A DNA stretch of 64,000 nt from Legionella quateirensis (lineage in GTDB: Bacteria; Pseudomonadota; Gammaproteobacteria; Legionellales; Legionellaceae): the NCBI RefSeq assembly GCF_001467955.1, contig NZ_LNYR01000021.1, forward strand, positions 19,910-83,909, read 5' to 3'. Positions within the stretch are counted from its first letter, which is position 1. Every line of letters begins with the position of its first letter. The notes below the pieces were generated by a model that was not told the DNA's origin, did no database searches, and worked only from the letters and a program-made list of their open reading frames with translations. Positions 1 through 9,118 of this stretch are shown piece by piece. The position numbers and the translations under genes were made by a program.

Positions 1-10
1 TCCGCTTAAC

Positions 11-529
11 CGTCATCCCGATTGCAATGAGGGATCTCCTGAACGTGGCATTGTGCCTGCATCTGGAGATCCTTCACTGCGTTCAGGATGACGCATTGTT
101 CTCGGATTAACCGCATAACCGTCATCCCGAATGCAATGAGGGATCTCCTGAACATGGCATTGTACCTGCTTTTAGAGATCCTTCACTGCGTTCAGGATGA
201 CGCATTGTTCTCGGATTATCCGCATAACCGTCATCCCGAATGCAATGAGGGATCTCCTGAACGTGGCATTGTGCCTGCATTTGGAGATCCTTCACTGCGT
301 TCAGGATGACGCATTGTTCTCGGATTATCCGCATAACCGTCATCCCGAATGCAATGAGGGATCTCCTGAACGTGGCATTGTGCCTGCATCTGGAGATCCT
401 TCACTGCGTTCAGGATGACGCATTGTTCTCGGATTAACCGCATAACCGTCATCCCGAATGCAATGAAGGATCTCCTGAACGTGACATTGTTCCTGCATTT
501 GGAGATCCTTCACTGCGTTCAGGATGACG
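11..529. repeat. Tandem array of a 109-bp palindromic repeat
   Basis: Four complete 109-bp units start at 11, 120, 229 and 338, and a shortened fifth runs from 447 to 529. The first 10 bases look like the tail of another unit, so the array probably continues to the left of the window. Each unit holds two arms of about 29 bases that are near-perfect inverted copies: the left begins CGTCATCCCGAATGCAATGA and the right ends CTGCGTTCAGGATGACG. They enclose a variable core, and a short linker (CATTGTTCTCGGATTA) joins the units. ORFs read through the array only because 109 bp copies repeat; they are not genes. The element resembles the short intergenic palindromes found in Legionella, Coxiella and Rickettsia genomes, but I cannot assign it to a named family. 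Confidence 0.93.
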
Positions 530-567
530 AAATTCCACGATTTATTGAGAGGTAACGAATTAAGTTC

Positions 568-1602
568 TTAACTAATTGATTCAAAATGTTCCGACATATC
601 TCCCACAAACTCCGGATGATTCACCAAATCAAGTTGCTTCACAGGAGTTCCCTTTTTTAAATCAAAATGATCCAACCTTACCTTTATCAGATTTTGATTT
701 AGTTTCGATTGAAAGTAATACACTCGATGGGTTAAATCGGCAATGGTATGCCAGTAAGTTCTGGCGTCAAATGGATTTTCCGAACTGGCTGTACTGAATG
801 GCTGAGCCGAATTGTTAAGTACACTAATTATTTCAGCTAATTCCTCATTAACTGATGAAGCCTTTGGCAGCTTATTTGTATAATAGGACGCCCTGACAAA
901 TCGATCAGGAGATCGGCTGCTTCCCGGTAAAGGAAGGTCTCCACCAAACACTTTGTAATTTTTTAAATTAAGCAATTGCTTATCAAAAACAGGATCATTT
1001 GCCGCAATAACATAATCACGATTATGATGAATGTGAAGCTGACCATCGACGTATTCAAGTATCGCGGAATCTCCGGACGCATCATCCAGAATTAAATGCA
1101 CGGTAATCCATTTTTTAGCTTCCTGATGAAAAAATGGGACTATCTGAAATGGATTGGATCTACTAAACTGCACTGCTTCTTTAACCGTTTTAAAATTATC
1201 CAGATAATATTGTATCCATGTTTTCACAGACAATCCAGGCAGAGACTGATCACGAAGACCATAATCGGCCGCATTTAACCAGAGGAGATGAGCAGCTAAA
1301 CCCCGCTCATTAAAACCGTCACTGGTCAAACCATCATAAGCGGTAGCTACAATACTGCCATGTTTGGAAATCCACTGTATCTCATTGCTTCGAGCATCGC
1401 CAACATGCGTTTGCCCACGAGGATAAACAACCAGATTGGTTCGAGGATCTTCCATCCAGTCCATGCTTCGGCCAACCATAGTGGCATTATTTTCATCTAC
1501 CTTAAGTAACCTTGTACATGCTATTGAAGGTTCGCTGAATATATTGAGAAGAAGAAAGAAACAAAACAGATATTGGGTCAGTTGAAACGAATAGTTGGTC
1601 AT
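568..1602 (-). CDS. Secreted choloylglycine hydrolase / penicillin V acylase family amidase
   Basis: Ntn-hydrolase of the linear amide C-N hydrolase family (bile salt hydrolase, penicillin V acylase, N-acyl-homoserine lactone acylase relatives). A hydrophobic signal peptide (residues about 9-28) ends in SIA and is followed directly by Cys29, which would become the N-terminal nucleophile after cleavage. Taking Cys29 as residue 1, the family's other key positions are present at matching spacing: Arg45, Asp48, Asn110, Asn201 in a NDPVF motif, and Arg233. At 344 aa the length is normal for the family. The enzyme is therefore probably active in the periplasm or outside the cell. The substrate (bile salt, penicillin V, acyl-homoserine lactone or host lipid amide) cannot be read from the sequence. 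It stands alone, next to the repeat array. Confidence 0.85.
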   Translation of the reverse strand: MTNYSFQLTQYLFCFFLLLNIFSEPSIACTRLLKVDENNATMVGRSMDWMEDPRTNLVVYPRGQTHVGDARSNEIQWISKHGSIVATAYDGLTSDGFNERGLAAHLLWLNAADYGLRDQSLPGLSVKTWIQYYLDNFKTVKEAVQFSRSNPFQIVPFFHQEAKKWITVHLILDDASGDSAILEYVDGQLHIHHNRDYVIAANDPVFDKQLLNLKNYKVFGGDLPLPGSSRSPDRFVRASYYTNKLPKASSVNEELAEIISVLNNSAQPFSTASSENPFDARTYWHTIADLTHRVYYFQSKLNQNLIKVRLDHFDLKKGTPVKQLDLVNHPEFVGDMSEHFESIS

Positions 1603-1704
1603 GAATATCTTCCTTGTGTTAGTTAGTATATTTTTCCGTAAGCTACATAACTTTTATTCAACACCACAATGATATTAACTGATATCTACAAATATAACTA
1701 TGAG

Positions 1705-2970
1705 CTATTTTCGTTTTTTCCCGACTTTAACCATTTTTACTGTTTTAATAGTATTATCACTGACTCTCAATATTTCAATGCGGTAATTCTCTATGGTTAA
1801 ACAAGACTCTGAAGGAGGGATATACCCCAGATATTCTATAATTAAACCACTTAGAGTTCGTGGACCTATCAAAGGCAAACTCCAACTCATCATTCGGTTT
1901 AGATGTCTAAGAGTTAAACTGGCATCTACAATGATTGTTCCGTCATCCTGAGGAATTATATCGCGGCTAAGTGCTGCAATATCGGTTGTAAATTCCCCAA
2001 CGATTTCTTCAAGGATATCTTCCATGGTAACCAGACCCAAGATATCGCCATATTCATCTACGACAAAACAACTTCTTCTTTTCATTTTCCTGAAATTTAA
2101 AATTTGTACATTTAATGGAGTCGCTTCAGGGATAAAATAAGGCGCATCTGCTGTATTGAGTAAACTATTAAGATCCAATTTATCTTCTAGAGCAAGATTC
2201 AATACATTTCTCGCATGGATCATGCCTACCAGATTATCTATGGATCCTCGATAAATGGGTAATCGAGTATGTTGTGCCGTTTCTAACTGTTCCAATAATT
2301 GCAACCAGGGTTGATCCAAATCAATACCGACTATGTCAGCCTTTGGCACCATAATGTCTTCAACAGTTGCTTGTTCGAGATCTAATAAACTAATCAACAT
2401 ACTCTTATGTTCAACAGGCAATAATCCTCCGGCTTCATGGACTACCGAACGCAACTCTTCGCCAGTTAACGCTTCTTTTTGAATTCGGTTTATTGAGACG
2501 CCAAAAATACGTAAAATTCCATTTGAACAAAAACTGATAACCTGCACCAATGGAGCTAAGATCAACTGTAAGATATATAAGGGAAGTGATGAAGAAAAGG
2601 CGACTTGTTGAGGATATATTGCTGCTAATGTTTTCGGCGTCATTTCTGAAAAGACCAATATGATTAGAGTCAGGAGAATAGTAGCAACAGCGACTCCAGC
2701 ATCGCCATAATAACGCTGTCCTATAAGAGTGGCAATTGTCGATGCTACGATGTTAGCTAATGTATTGCCAATCAATACCACACTCAATAACTTGTCTGGT
2801 CTGGCCAGCATTTGATTAACACGCATGGCCTGTTTATTTTTCTTCTTAACCAGATGCCTCAATTTATATCGGTTAATGGACATCATCCCTATCTCGGAAC
2901 CAGAAAAAAAAGCAGAGAGAATAATCAATGAAACCAGCATGATTAATAAAGAAGATATATGGAGTTGCAC
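1705..2970 (-). CDS. CNNM/CorC-HlyC family membrane protein (DUF21-CBS-CorC)
   Basis: 421-aa integral membrane protein of the CorB/YfjD type, a family linked to magnesium and cobalt transport. An N-terminal DUF21 domain with about four hydrophobic segments (residues 1-150) includes a conserved SGSEIGMMSINRYKLRHLV stretch. It is followed by a pair of CBS domains (about 205-330, with DIMVPKADIVGID and the VVDEYGDILGLVTMEDILEEIVGE signature) and a C-terminal CorC/HlyC domain. Length and order are normal for the family. It is probably monocistronic. The older 'hemolysin' label for such proteins is not supported by anything here. The exact ion is not determined. Confidence 0.88.
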   Translation of the reverse strand: MQLHISSLLIMLVSLIILSAFFSGSEIGMMSINRYKLRHLVKKKNKQAMRVNQMLARPDKLLSVVLIGNTLANIVASTIATLIGQRYYGDAGVAVATILLTLIILVFSEMTPKTLAAIYPQQVAFSSSLPLYILQLILAPLVQVISFCSNGILRIFGVSINRIQKEALTGEELRSVVHEAGGLLPVEHKSMLISLLDLEQATVEDIMVPKADIVGIDLDQPWLQLLEQLETAQHTRLPIYRGSIDNLVGMIHARNVLNLALEDKLDLNSLLNTADAPYFIPEATPLNVQILNFRKMKRRSCFVVDEYGDILGLVTMEDILEEIVGEFTTDIAALSRDIIPQDDGTIIVDASLTLRHLNRMMSWSLPLIGPRTLSGLIIEYLGYIPPSESCLTIENYRIEILRVSDNTIKTVKMVKVGKKRK

Positions 2971-3377
2971 TTGGTTTCCTTAAGCTATAGCGCTGATATA
3001 AGAAATCTCGTAATGAATCGTAAGGTTATTTTAGGCGATTTGCCGGTATTGTCCAAGGAATATAAACAAACGAGAATGAAAAGCTATTTAGCAGGTTAGA
3101 ATTGACGACAGAACCGGTAAGAAATATATAAATGAATTGCTGTATTGATTTAAGTTAACCTGTGCACGTCAATTATTGATGAACCACAAAGAGCCTTTCA
3201 CTAATAGAACGCAACTCTAATAATGAATCAACTGATTAACTTATTTTGATTTTTCGTCTACTAAAGGTCAAACAGGTTGATCTTCGGGCATCAGAATGAA
3301 ACATACACGGGTTTGTTCGTATCAAAATGCAAAAAATCGACCTGTTTTGTCCTGGATATATGAAAAGCAGCCTGACC
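2971..3377. other. Intergenic region without a gene
   Basis: 407 bases between ppa and the CorC-type gene. I see no credible ORF or RNA gene. The only structure I noticed is an imperfect inverted repeat: AACAGGTTGAT at 3271-3281 against ATCGACCTGTT at 3336-3346, with flanking bases that extend the match if one gap is allowed. It lies just downstream of ppa on the minus strand but lacks a T-tract, so I do not call it a terminator. Confidence 0.5.
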
Positions 3378-3914
3378 TTATTTTTTAGCCTGATTAAAAC
3401 GAGCTACACTTGACATAATTTCTTCACGAGCAGCCTCAGGTCCAGCCCATCCATCGATTTTAACCCATTTACCTTCTTCCAAATCTTTATAGTGATTGAA
3501 AAAATGTTCCAATGATAATAACAAATGCTTTGGTAAATCGTTATAGTTCTCTATGGATTGATACATTTTACTGAGCTTCGTTGTTGGCACTGCCAGTAAT
3601 TTAGCATCAACACCTGATTCGTCAGTCATCTTTAACATACCTACAACTCGACAAGGAATTACTGCTCCACTGATTAATGGAACCGGAGTCACCACAAGAA
3701 CGTCTACAGGATCACCATCTTCGGAAAGAGTATTGGGAATATATCCGTAGTTAGTAGGATAAAACATGGCTGTAGACATAAATCGATCTACAAAGAGTGC
3801 TCCAGTTTCCTTATCTACTTCATATTTTACAGGTTCACCGTGCATAGGAATTTCGATAATTACGTTAATTTCATTTGGCACATCACGGCCACTTTTAATC
3901 TCCATTAAACTCAT
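3378..3914 (-). CDS. ppa: Inorganic pyrophosphatase
   Basis: Soluble family I pyrophosphatase, which hydrolyses PPi to two phosphates and so pulls biosynthetic reactions forward in the cytoplasm. The metal-binding signature DGDPVDVLV is intact, preceded by the conserved [15 protein letters not shown] stretch, and the N-terminal half carries the expected E(I)[18 protein letters not shown] substrate-site region. 178 aa is the standard length for bacterial enzymes (E. coli 176). It starts with ATG after an AGGGTGCATA-like leader. It is divergent from hinT, with about 125 bp between the start codons that must hold both promoters. Confidence 0.96.
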   Translation of the reverse strand: MSLMEIKSGRDVPNEINVIIEIPMHGEPVKYEVDKETGALFVDRFMSTAMFYPTNYGYIPNTLSEDGDPVDVLVVTPVPLISGAVIPCRVVGMLKMTDESGVDAKLLAVPTTKLSKMYQSIENYNDLPKHLLLSLEHFFNHYKDLEEGKWVKIDGWAGPEAAREEIMSSVARFNQAKK

Positions 3915-4041
3915 TTATGCACCCTTATACTAAGAAAAACCGCTATTATGCGAAAAATCCTACCAAAAGGCAAAGACAAGCTGTCGCAATCTAATAAAGG
4001 AAATGTATAATATCATTTTTAACCTATTTGACTGATTACCT

Positions 4042-4383
4042 ATGAATTGCTTGTTTTGCAAAATTGCTCAGGGAGAAATTCCGGCTACAGTTTTATTTGA
4101 AGACAATGAGATTATGGCTTTTAGGGATATTAGACCACAAGCACCTACTCATATATTAGTGATACCCAAACGACATATTGCCACAATCAATGATACCAGT
4201 GATCAAGACGAGCAACTTTTGGGAAAAATAATATTAAGGGCAAAAAAATTAGCCGAGAGTGAAGGATTGAGCGAGACAGGTTACCGATTAGTATTTAATA
4301 TAAATTCTGGTGGCGGGCAGGAGGTTTACCACATTCATTTACATTTACTGGGCGGGCGTCAAATGACTTGGCCGCCAGGTTAG
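4042..4383 (+). CDS. hinT: HIT family nucleotide hydrolase (HinT type)
   Basis: Histidine-triad protein of 113 aa, expected to hydrolyse purine nucleoside phosphoramidates in the cytoplasm. The N-terminal [13 protein letters not shown] carries the Zn-type CxxC typical of HinT, the middle has the [19 protein letters not shown] stretch, and the active-site triad is in [12 protein letters not shown]. It ends with the WPPG tail common in this family. The downstream folE start lies only 11 bases beyond the stop, so the two genes are probably cotranscribed. Confidence 0.95.
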   Translation: MNCLFCKIAQGEIPATVLFEDNEIMAFRDIRPQAPTHILVIPKRHIATINDTSDQDEQLLGKIILRAKKLAESEGLSETGYRLVFNINSGGGQEVYHIHLHLLGGRQMTWPPG

Positions 4384-4394
4384 GAGTTCTTGCT

Positions 4395-4934
4395 ATGGAA
4401 CAACTGTACAAAAAACTGTTAGAAGAAGTTGGTGAGGATATAAAACGAGAAGGATTAGTAGATACGCCTGCACGTGCAGCTAATGCGATGCGTTATTTAA
4501 CCAAAGGCTATACTGAAAGCTTAGACGACATCATTAATGGTGCGCTATTTGATTCTGATATGAATGAAATGGTCATCGTAAAGGATATTGAACTCTACTC
4601 GTTGTGTGAACATCATTTATTACCGTTTATAGGTAAATGTCATGTTGGTTATCTACCCAATGGAAAAGTTATTGGTTTATCCAAAATAGCCCGAATCGTT
4701 GACTTTTATGCACGACGATTACAAATTCAGGAACGGATGACCGGTGAAATAGCTCGTTGCGTTGAAGATATTACAGGAGCGCGTGGGGTAGCTGTTGTTG
4801 TAGAAGCAAAACATCTTTGTATGATGATGCGAGGTGTAGAGAAACAAAACTCAGTAATGACAACTTCTGTTATGCTGGGTGAAATGCGTCAAAACTCAAA
4901 CAGCCGCCTGGAATTTTTAAATCTTGTTCGATAA
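4395..4934 (+). CDS. folE: GTP cyclohydrolase I
   Basis: Converts GTP to 7,8-dihydroneopterin triphosphate, the first step of tetrahydrofolate synthesis; folP further along the window acts later in the same pathway. The zinc and active-site region [20 protein letters not shown] and the later [10 protein letters not shown] motif are intact. A longer reading frame opens at 4368, inside hinT. I prefer ATG 4395 because GGAG at 4383-4386 sits 8 bases upstream and the resulting [15 protein letters not shown] start gives 179 aa, close to relatives. It is the second gene of a hinT-folE pair and is followed by a bidirectional terminator. Confidence 0.95.
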   Translation: MEQLYKKLLEEVGEDIKREGLVDTPARAANAMRYLTKGYTESLDDIINGALFDSDMNEMVIVKDIELYSLCEHHLLPFIGKCHVGYLPNGKVIGLSKIARIVDFYARRLQIQERMTGEIARCVEDITGARGVAVVVEAKHLCMMMRGVEKQNSVMTTSVMLGEMRQNSNSRLEFLNLVR

Positions 4935-5035
4935 CTTTCTTACTAACCTTATACATTAGCGCAAGCGTATCTCATAGTAGATTCTACTGCCGGATTCAGG
5001 TTAGATACGTTACATCAATACATCATCATATTCCA

Positions 5036-5084
5036 ATAAAAAAGCCCGCAATATACTCAGCTAGCGGGCTTTATATTTTTTTTT
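5036..5084. terminator. Bidirectional Rho-independent terminator between folE and pnp
   Basis: AGCCCGC at 5043-5049 pairs with GCGGGCT at 5064-5070. On the plus strand a T-rich tract follows, and on the minus strand the A-run before 5043 becomes the T-tract. It therefore serves both convergent genes, folE (plus) and pnp (minus). Confidence 0.9.
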
Positions 5085-5142
5085 GACTACTTAAGGGAGT
5101 TCCTATCGCCTCACTAAATCAATTTGAGACGACAGGTAATGA

Positions 5143-7314
5143 TCACTCTTCTTCTGAATTACCGTTTACATCCACGGTCTCATCCTGCTCTTCAGCAACA
5201 ACAGGAGCAGCAGCTGTTTCCGTTTTAGTTTCTGTCTGAGGTTTGTCTTTCCATTCCAGTTTTACACGACCTTGTTTATCAACTCCGGCAACAAAAACTT
5301 CGATATCCTGTCCTTCTTTAAGAACATCTTCAACCTTTTGCGACCTGTCGTTGCATATCTGAGAAATGTGTAATAAACCGTCTTTTCCGGGAAGCAGATT
5401 GATAAAGGCACCAAAATCAACGATTTTACTCACTTTACCTTGATAGGTTTGTCCAACTTCTACTTCAGCGATTAACGCTTTAATTTGGCGTTGTGCTTCT
5501 TCTAAGGCCATCATATCAGGTGAAAACAGCTGTACTACACCACTGTCATCAATATCAATAGAGACACCTGTACTTTCAATCAATCCTTTAATAGTTGCGC
5601 CGCCTTTACCTATTATGGTACGAATTTTATCTTCTGCTACTTTCATAGTAGTAATTCTTGGGGCATGTTGTGACAGCTCATCCCTATGTTCAGACAAGGC
5701 ATTATTCATTACACCCAGAATATGAATACGTCCTGCAAGTGCCTGTTCCAAGGCTTGCTCCATAATTTCATTGGTAATTCCAGTAATCTTGATATCCATT
5801 TGTAAAGCAGTGATACCATTTTCAGTTCCAGCTACTTTAAAATCCATATCACCTAAGTGATCTTCATCACCTAAAATATCGGTCAAAACAGCAAAACGAT
5901 CGCCTTCTTTAATTAAGCCCATTGCCACACCAGCTACTGGAGCTTTCAGAGGAACACCTGCATCCATTAACGCCAGACTGGTACCACAGACTGTAGCCAT
6001 AGAACTGGAACCATTAGATTCAGTAATTTCAGATACTATACGTAATACATAAGGAAAATCAGCAGATTCTGGCAGTACAGCCATTAAAGCGCGTTTAGCC
6101 AGACGTCCATGACCAATTTCACGACGTTTGGGACTACCGACCTGGCCTGTTTCTCCGACAGAGTAAGGAGGGAAATTATAATGCAGCATAAATCGGTCTC
6201 TGGTTTCGCCAGTGATACCATCAAGTATTTGCGCATCACGATCATTACCTAAAGTTGCAACTACAATCGCCTGAGTCTCGCCACGAGTAAATAAACAAGA
6301 GCCATGAGTTCGATCAAGGAACTTCGTGCGAACAGAAATAGGTCGAACCGTTTTATGATCACGACCATCAATTCGAGGTTCACCATCAAGGATACGATTA
6401 CGGACTATAGTTCGCTCCAATTCACCAAACATATCTTCTATAACATCAGCCGATAGTTCATCATTACCTACCATTAATGCAGCAACGGTTTGTTCTTTAA
6501 GTTCTGCAAGGCGTTGATATCGTTGTTGTTTATCTCTTAAAAGATATGCGGCTTCTACTTCATGTCTGGCAACATCGGAAACACGCGCCTGTAATGCGGT
6601 ATCAATTTCTGCAGGCTTCCAATCCCAACGAGCTTTACCAGCTTCCCCAGCCAGCTCTTCAATAGCTTTGATAACACTTTTCATCATCTCATGGCCATAC
6701 ATGATTGCGCCACGCATAATGTCTTCACTTAATTCTTTAGCTTCAGACTCAACCATGAGTATGGCGTCTTTAGTTCCCGCAACAACCAGGTCAAGCTGAG
6801 ATTGTTCAAGAGTTTTTCTACTTGGATTTAATAAATAAATACCGTCTTTATAACCTACTCGTGCGGCACCAATTGGCCCATTAAAAGGAACGCCTGATAA
6901 TGCAAGAGCTGCGGATGCACCAATCATAGCAATAATGTCAGAAGAAACATCTGGATTTAAAGAAAGAACTGTAGCAATAATCTGTATTTCATTACGGAAG
7001 TTATCCGGAAATAAAGGACGAATGGGTCGGTCAATTAATCGGGAAATTAATGTTTCATTATCACTAGGTCTGCCTTCGCGTTTTTGGAAACCACCTGGAA
7101 TTTTTCCAACCGCATAGAATTTTTCCTGATAGTTGACTGTCAGAGGAAAAAATCCATTATTTTCAGCGCCTTCTTTTTTCCCTACTACAGTAACCAATAC
7201 CTGCGTACCATTCATGCTTGCTAAAACAGCACCATCAGCTTGTCGTGCTACTTCACCAGTTTCCAATACCAAGGTATGTTCACCAAATGCTATTTCTTTT
7301 GTAATTTTAGCCAC
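5143..7314 (-). CDS. pnp: Polyribonucleotide nucleotidyltransferase (PNPase)
   Basis: Phosphorolytic 3'-5' exoribonuclease and degradosome component. The 723-aa protein has the full domain order: a first RNase PH core (about 1-230), an alpha-helical linker, a second RNase PH core (about 310-540), a KH domain with [17 protein letters not shown], and an S1 domain ([32 protein letters not shown] region). It ends with a short acidic, Q/T/E-rich tail. It follows rpsO with a terminator between them, the same order as in E. coli, where readthrough and RNase III processing of the leader control pnp. Whether that control exists here is inference. Confidence 0.98.
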   Translation of the reverse strand: MAKITKEIAFGEHTLVLETGEVARQADGAVLASMNGTQVLVTVVGKKEGAENNGFFPLTVNYQEKFYAVGKIPGGFQKREGRPSDNETLISRLIDRPIRPLFPDNFRNEIQIIATVLSLNPDVSSDIIAMIGASAALALSGVPFNGPIGAARVGYKDGIYLLNPSRKTLEQSQLDLVVAGTKDAILMVESEAKELSEDIMRGAIMYGHEMMKSVIKAIEELAGEAGKARWDWKPAEIDTALQARVSDVARHEVEAAYLLRDKQQRYQRLAELKEQTVAALMVGNDELSADVIEDMFGELERTIVRNRILDGEPRIDGRDHKTVRPISVRTKFLDRTHGSCLFTRGETQAIVVATLGNDRDAQILDGITGETRDRFMLHYNFPPYSVGETGQVGSPKRREIGHGRLAKRALMAVLPESADFPYVLRIVSEITESNGSSSMATVCGTSLALMDAGVPLKAPVAGVAMGLIKEGDRFAVLTDILGDEDHLGDMDFKVAGTENGITALQMDIKITGITNEIMEQALEQALAGRIHILGVMNNALSEHRDELSQHAPRITTMKVAEDKIRTIIGKGGATIKGLIESTGVSIDIDDSGVVQLFSPDMMALEEAQRQIKALIAEVEVGQTYQGKVSKIVDFGAFINLLPGKDGLLHISQICNDRSQKVEDVLKEGQDIEVFVAGVDKQGRVKLEWKDKPQTETKTETAAAPVVAEEQDETVDVNGNSEEE

Positions 7315-7343
7315 GTAATGTTCCCCATTAAGTAATAATAACG

Positions 7344-7376
7344 AAAAAAAAGGCGCAGAAAACTGCGCCTTTTTAA
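7344..7376 (-). terminator. Terminator/attenuator between rpsO and pnp
   Basis: On the minus strand, AGGCGCAG (7363-7370 region) pairs with CTGCGCCT (7351-7358 region) across a 4-base loop and is followed by a run of eight T. It lies about 55 bases downstream of rpsO and 30 bases upstream of pnp, so pnp depends either on readthrough or on its own promoter. Confidence 0.88.
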
Positions 7377-7425
7377 ACGATTGTATTTATTTGATATGTC
7401 TCAAATGAGACAAAAATCTTATCAA

Positions 7426-7701
7426 TCAATAAGAATCTCTCAATCCCAAACTTTGAATTAATGTTTGATAGCGAGATTGATCATTGCGCTTCAAATATTT
7501 TAAAAGTTTACGGCGCTTATTAACCAACTCTTGCAGTCCACGTCGGGAATGAAAATCTTTTTTATTTTCTTTAAAATGGTCAGTCAAATATTTGATTCTG
7601 CCAGTAATTAAAGAAACCTGTACCTCAGGCGAACCTGTATCTTTATCGGCACGCTTGTATTGATTAACAATTTCTGCTTTTTCCGCGCTGTTTAGCGACA
7701 T
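7426..7701 (-). CDS. rpsO: 30S ribosomal protein S15
   Basis: 91-aa primary 16S rRNA-binding protein of the small subunit platform. The sequence carries the family hallmarks, such as [23 protein letters not shown] and the [19 protein letters not shown] helix that contacts rRNA. The start [12 protein letters not shown] is standard, with GGAGTG upstream. It is flanked by truB upstream (146 bp gap) and by pnp downstream, separated by a terminator. Confidence 0.98.
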   Translation of the reverse strand: MSLNSAEKAEIVNQYKRADKDTGSPEVQVSLITGRIKYLTDHFKENKKDFHSRRGLQELVNKRRKLLKYLKRNDQSRYQTLIQSLGLRDSY

Positions 7702-7846
7702 TATACACTCCTGGAACTGCTAAGTATTCATTTAAAGGCGGACATTCTACCAAGGCAAGCAAAACGAAACAAGTGTTAGAAATTAATTTGTGCAAATAAT
7801 TTCAAGTTTATTCCAAAACATGCAACAATTAATATACTAATTGAAC

Positions 7847-8758
7847 TCATGATGGAAACGAAAGTAATCGTTTAGCTTTTAAATCACCATTGGCAAGTTG
7901 TTCACCCAAACCTATAAATTGCGCTCGCTCATCATAAAGGCGTACGCAATCCACCCTATCAACATCCATTTTATTCACTATAACTCTGCCTTGACGAATA
8001 GTAACGACTTCATCATCAGAAAGAGTTATTGAGTTCAAATAATCAATCGCCGTATCCATAGGGATCAAGCAATCACGTAGTTCATTTGGAGACATAGCCT
8101 GCAAATCATCAATAGAATACATGGGCATGTTTTGAAACCCAGAGGTGTACAGCCTATGCAAACGGGTTACATGTGCCCCCACCTTCAGACTGTCTCCAAT
8201 ATCTTCGACAAGATTTCGTATATAAGTTCCTTTACTGCAATGAACTGTTAATGAAAACTGTGTCCCGTCAAAACTGTTTAATTGTAGTTGGTTTATTATA
8301 ATATCTCGTGGTTGACGTTCTATTTCTATCCCTTCTCGTGCAAATCGATATAGGGGTGTCCCTTTATGTTTTAATGCGGAAAACATAGAAGGAATCTGTC
8401 GAATAGCTCCGGTATACTGCAACAATATTGTTGATAACTGGTCTTCTGTTATACAAAAATCATCCACTTGAGCAACTACTTGCCCCATAGAATCCGAAGT
8501 ATTGGTCTTAACTCCAAATAATCCGGTAGTTTCGTAACACTTATCTGCATCAAGCAAATATTGGCATATTTTGGTTGCTTCGCCAAAGCAGATAGGCAAC
8601 ATACCTGTTGCCAGTGGATCCAGACTACCCGTATGGCCAGCTTTTTTGGCTCCAAATATCCGCTTCACTTTTTGAAGAGCGCTATTAGATGTAATTCCTT
8701 CGGGCTTATTTAATAAGAAAATTCCATTTATTGAAGTCGGAGTATCAGTTATTTTCAT
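7847..8758 (-). CDS. truB: tRNA pseudouridine(55) synthase
   Basis: Makes pseudouridine 55 in the T-loop of tRNAs. The [13 protein letters not shown] motif contains the catalytic Asp, and the protein has the [15 protein letters not shown] and [14 protein letters not shown] family blocks followed by a C-terminal PUA-like region. The frame opens at 8791, but three consecutive ATG codons at 8764, 8761 and 8758 come later. I chose 8758 (303 aa), where homologues begin. The exact start among these is uncertain. The gene overlaps the end of rbfA by 14 bases, which suggests translational coupling. Confidence 0.95.
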   Translation of the reverse strand: MKITDTPTSINGIFLLNKPEGITSNSALQKVKRIFGAKKAGHTGSLDPLATGMLPICFGEATKICQYLLDADKCYETTGLFGVKTNTSDSMGQVVAQVDDFCITEDQLSTILLQYTGAIRQIPSMFSALKHKGTPLYRFAREGIEIERQPRDIIINQLQLNSFDGTQFSLTVHCSKGTYIRNLVEDIGDSLKVGAHVTRLHRLYTSGFQNMPMYSIDDLQAMSPNELRDCLIPMDTAIDYLNSITLSDDEVVTIRQGRVIVNKMDVDRVDCVRLYDERAQFIGLGEQLANGDLKAKRLLSFPS

Positions 8759-9116
8759 CATCATCTGAAGCTGGAAGATTAACTTCATCAATTAAACGGC
8801 TTAGTCGTTCACCATATTCAATTGACTCATCATAAATGAAATGGAGTTGTGGAACAGTGCGTAAAGTAATACTTCGTGCCAATGCGCTGCGTAAATAGCT
8901 GGCTGCGGCATTCAAAATACTGGTGGCAAGCTCTTTATCTACATCAAAAATAGTAAAATATACTTTAGCATGTCCCAAATCAGCAGCAACCTTAACTGCC
9001 GAAATGGTAACAAAACCTTTCAAGCGAGGATCTCTAACTTCCTGTGGAATTATCTGAGCCAATTTTCGCTGGATCATCTCAGCAATTCTATCAGTACGTT
9101 TAAAATTATTACTCAT
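8745..9116 (-). CDS. rbfA: 30S ribosome-binding factor A
   Basis: 123-aa KH-like factor that helps 16S rRNA 5'-end maturation and late 30S assembly, and is important in the cold. Recognised by the [26 protein letters not shown] start, the [22 protein letters not shown] core and the [20 protein letters not shown] motif. It has an acidic DDDENN tail. It sits 2 bases after infB and overlaps truB, in the conserved infB-rbfA-truB order. Confidence 0.97.
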   Translation of the reverse strand: MSNNFKRTDRIAEMIQRKLAQIIPQEVRDPRLKGFVTISAVKVAADLGHAKVYFTIFDVDKELATSILNAAASYLRSALARSITLRTVPQLHFIYDESIEYGERLSRLIDEVNLPASDDDENN

Positions 9117-9118
9117 TT

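Noticed and set aside
88-452. Four 73-codon open frames in the first 452 bases on both strands
   Set aside because: They arise from the 109-bp repeat, keep the same wording on both strands and have no Shine-Dalgarno sequence or relatives.
11-529. CRISPR array
   Set aside because: The 109-bp units have no unique spacers between identical short repeats; it is a plain tandem repeat of a palindrome, and no cas genes are nearby.
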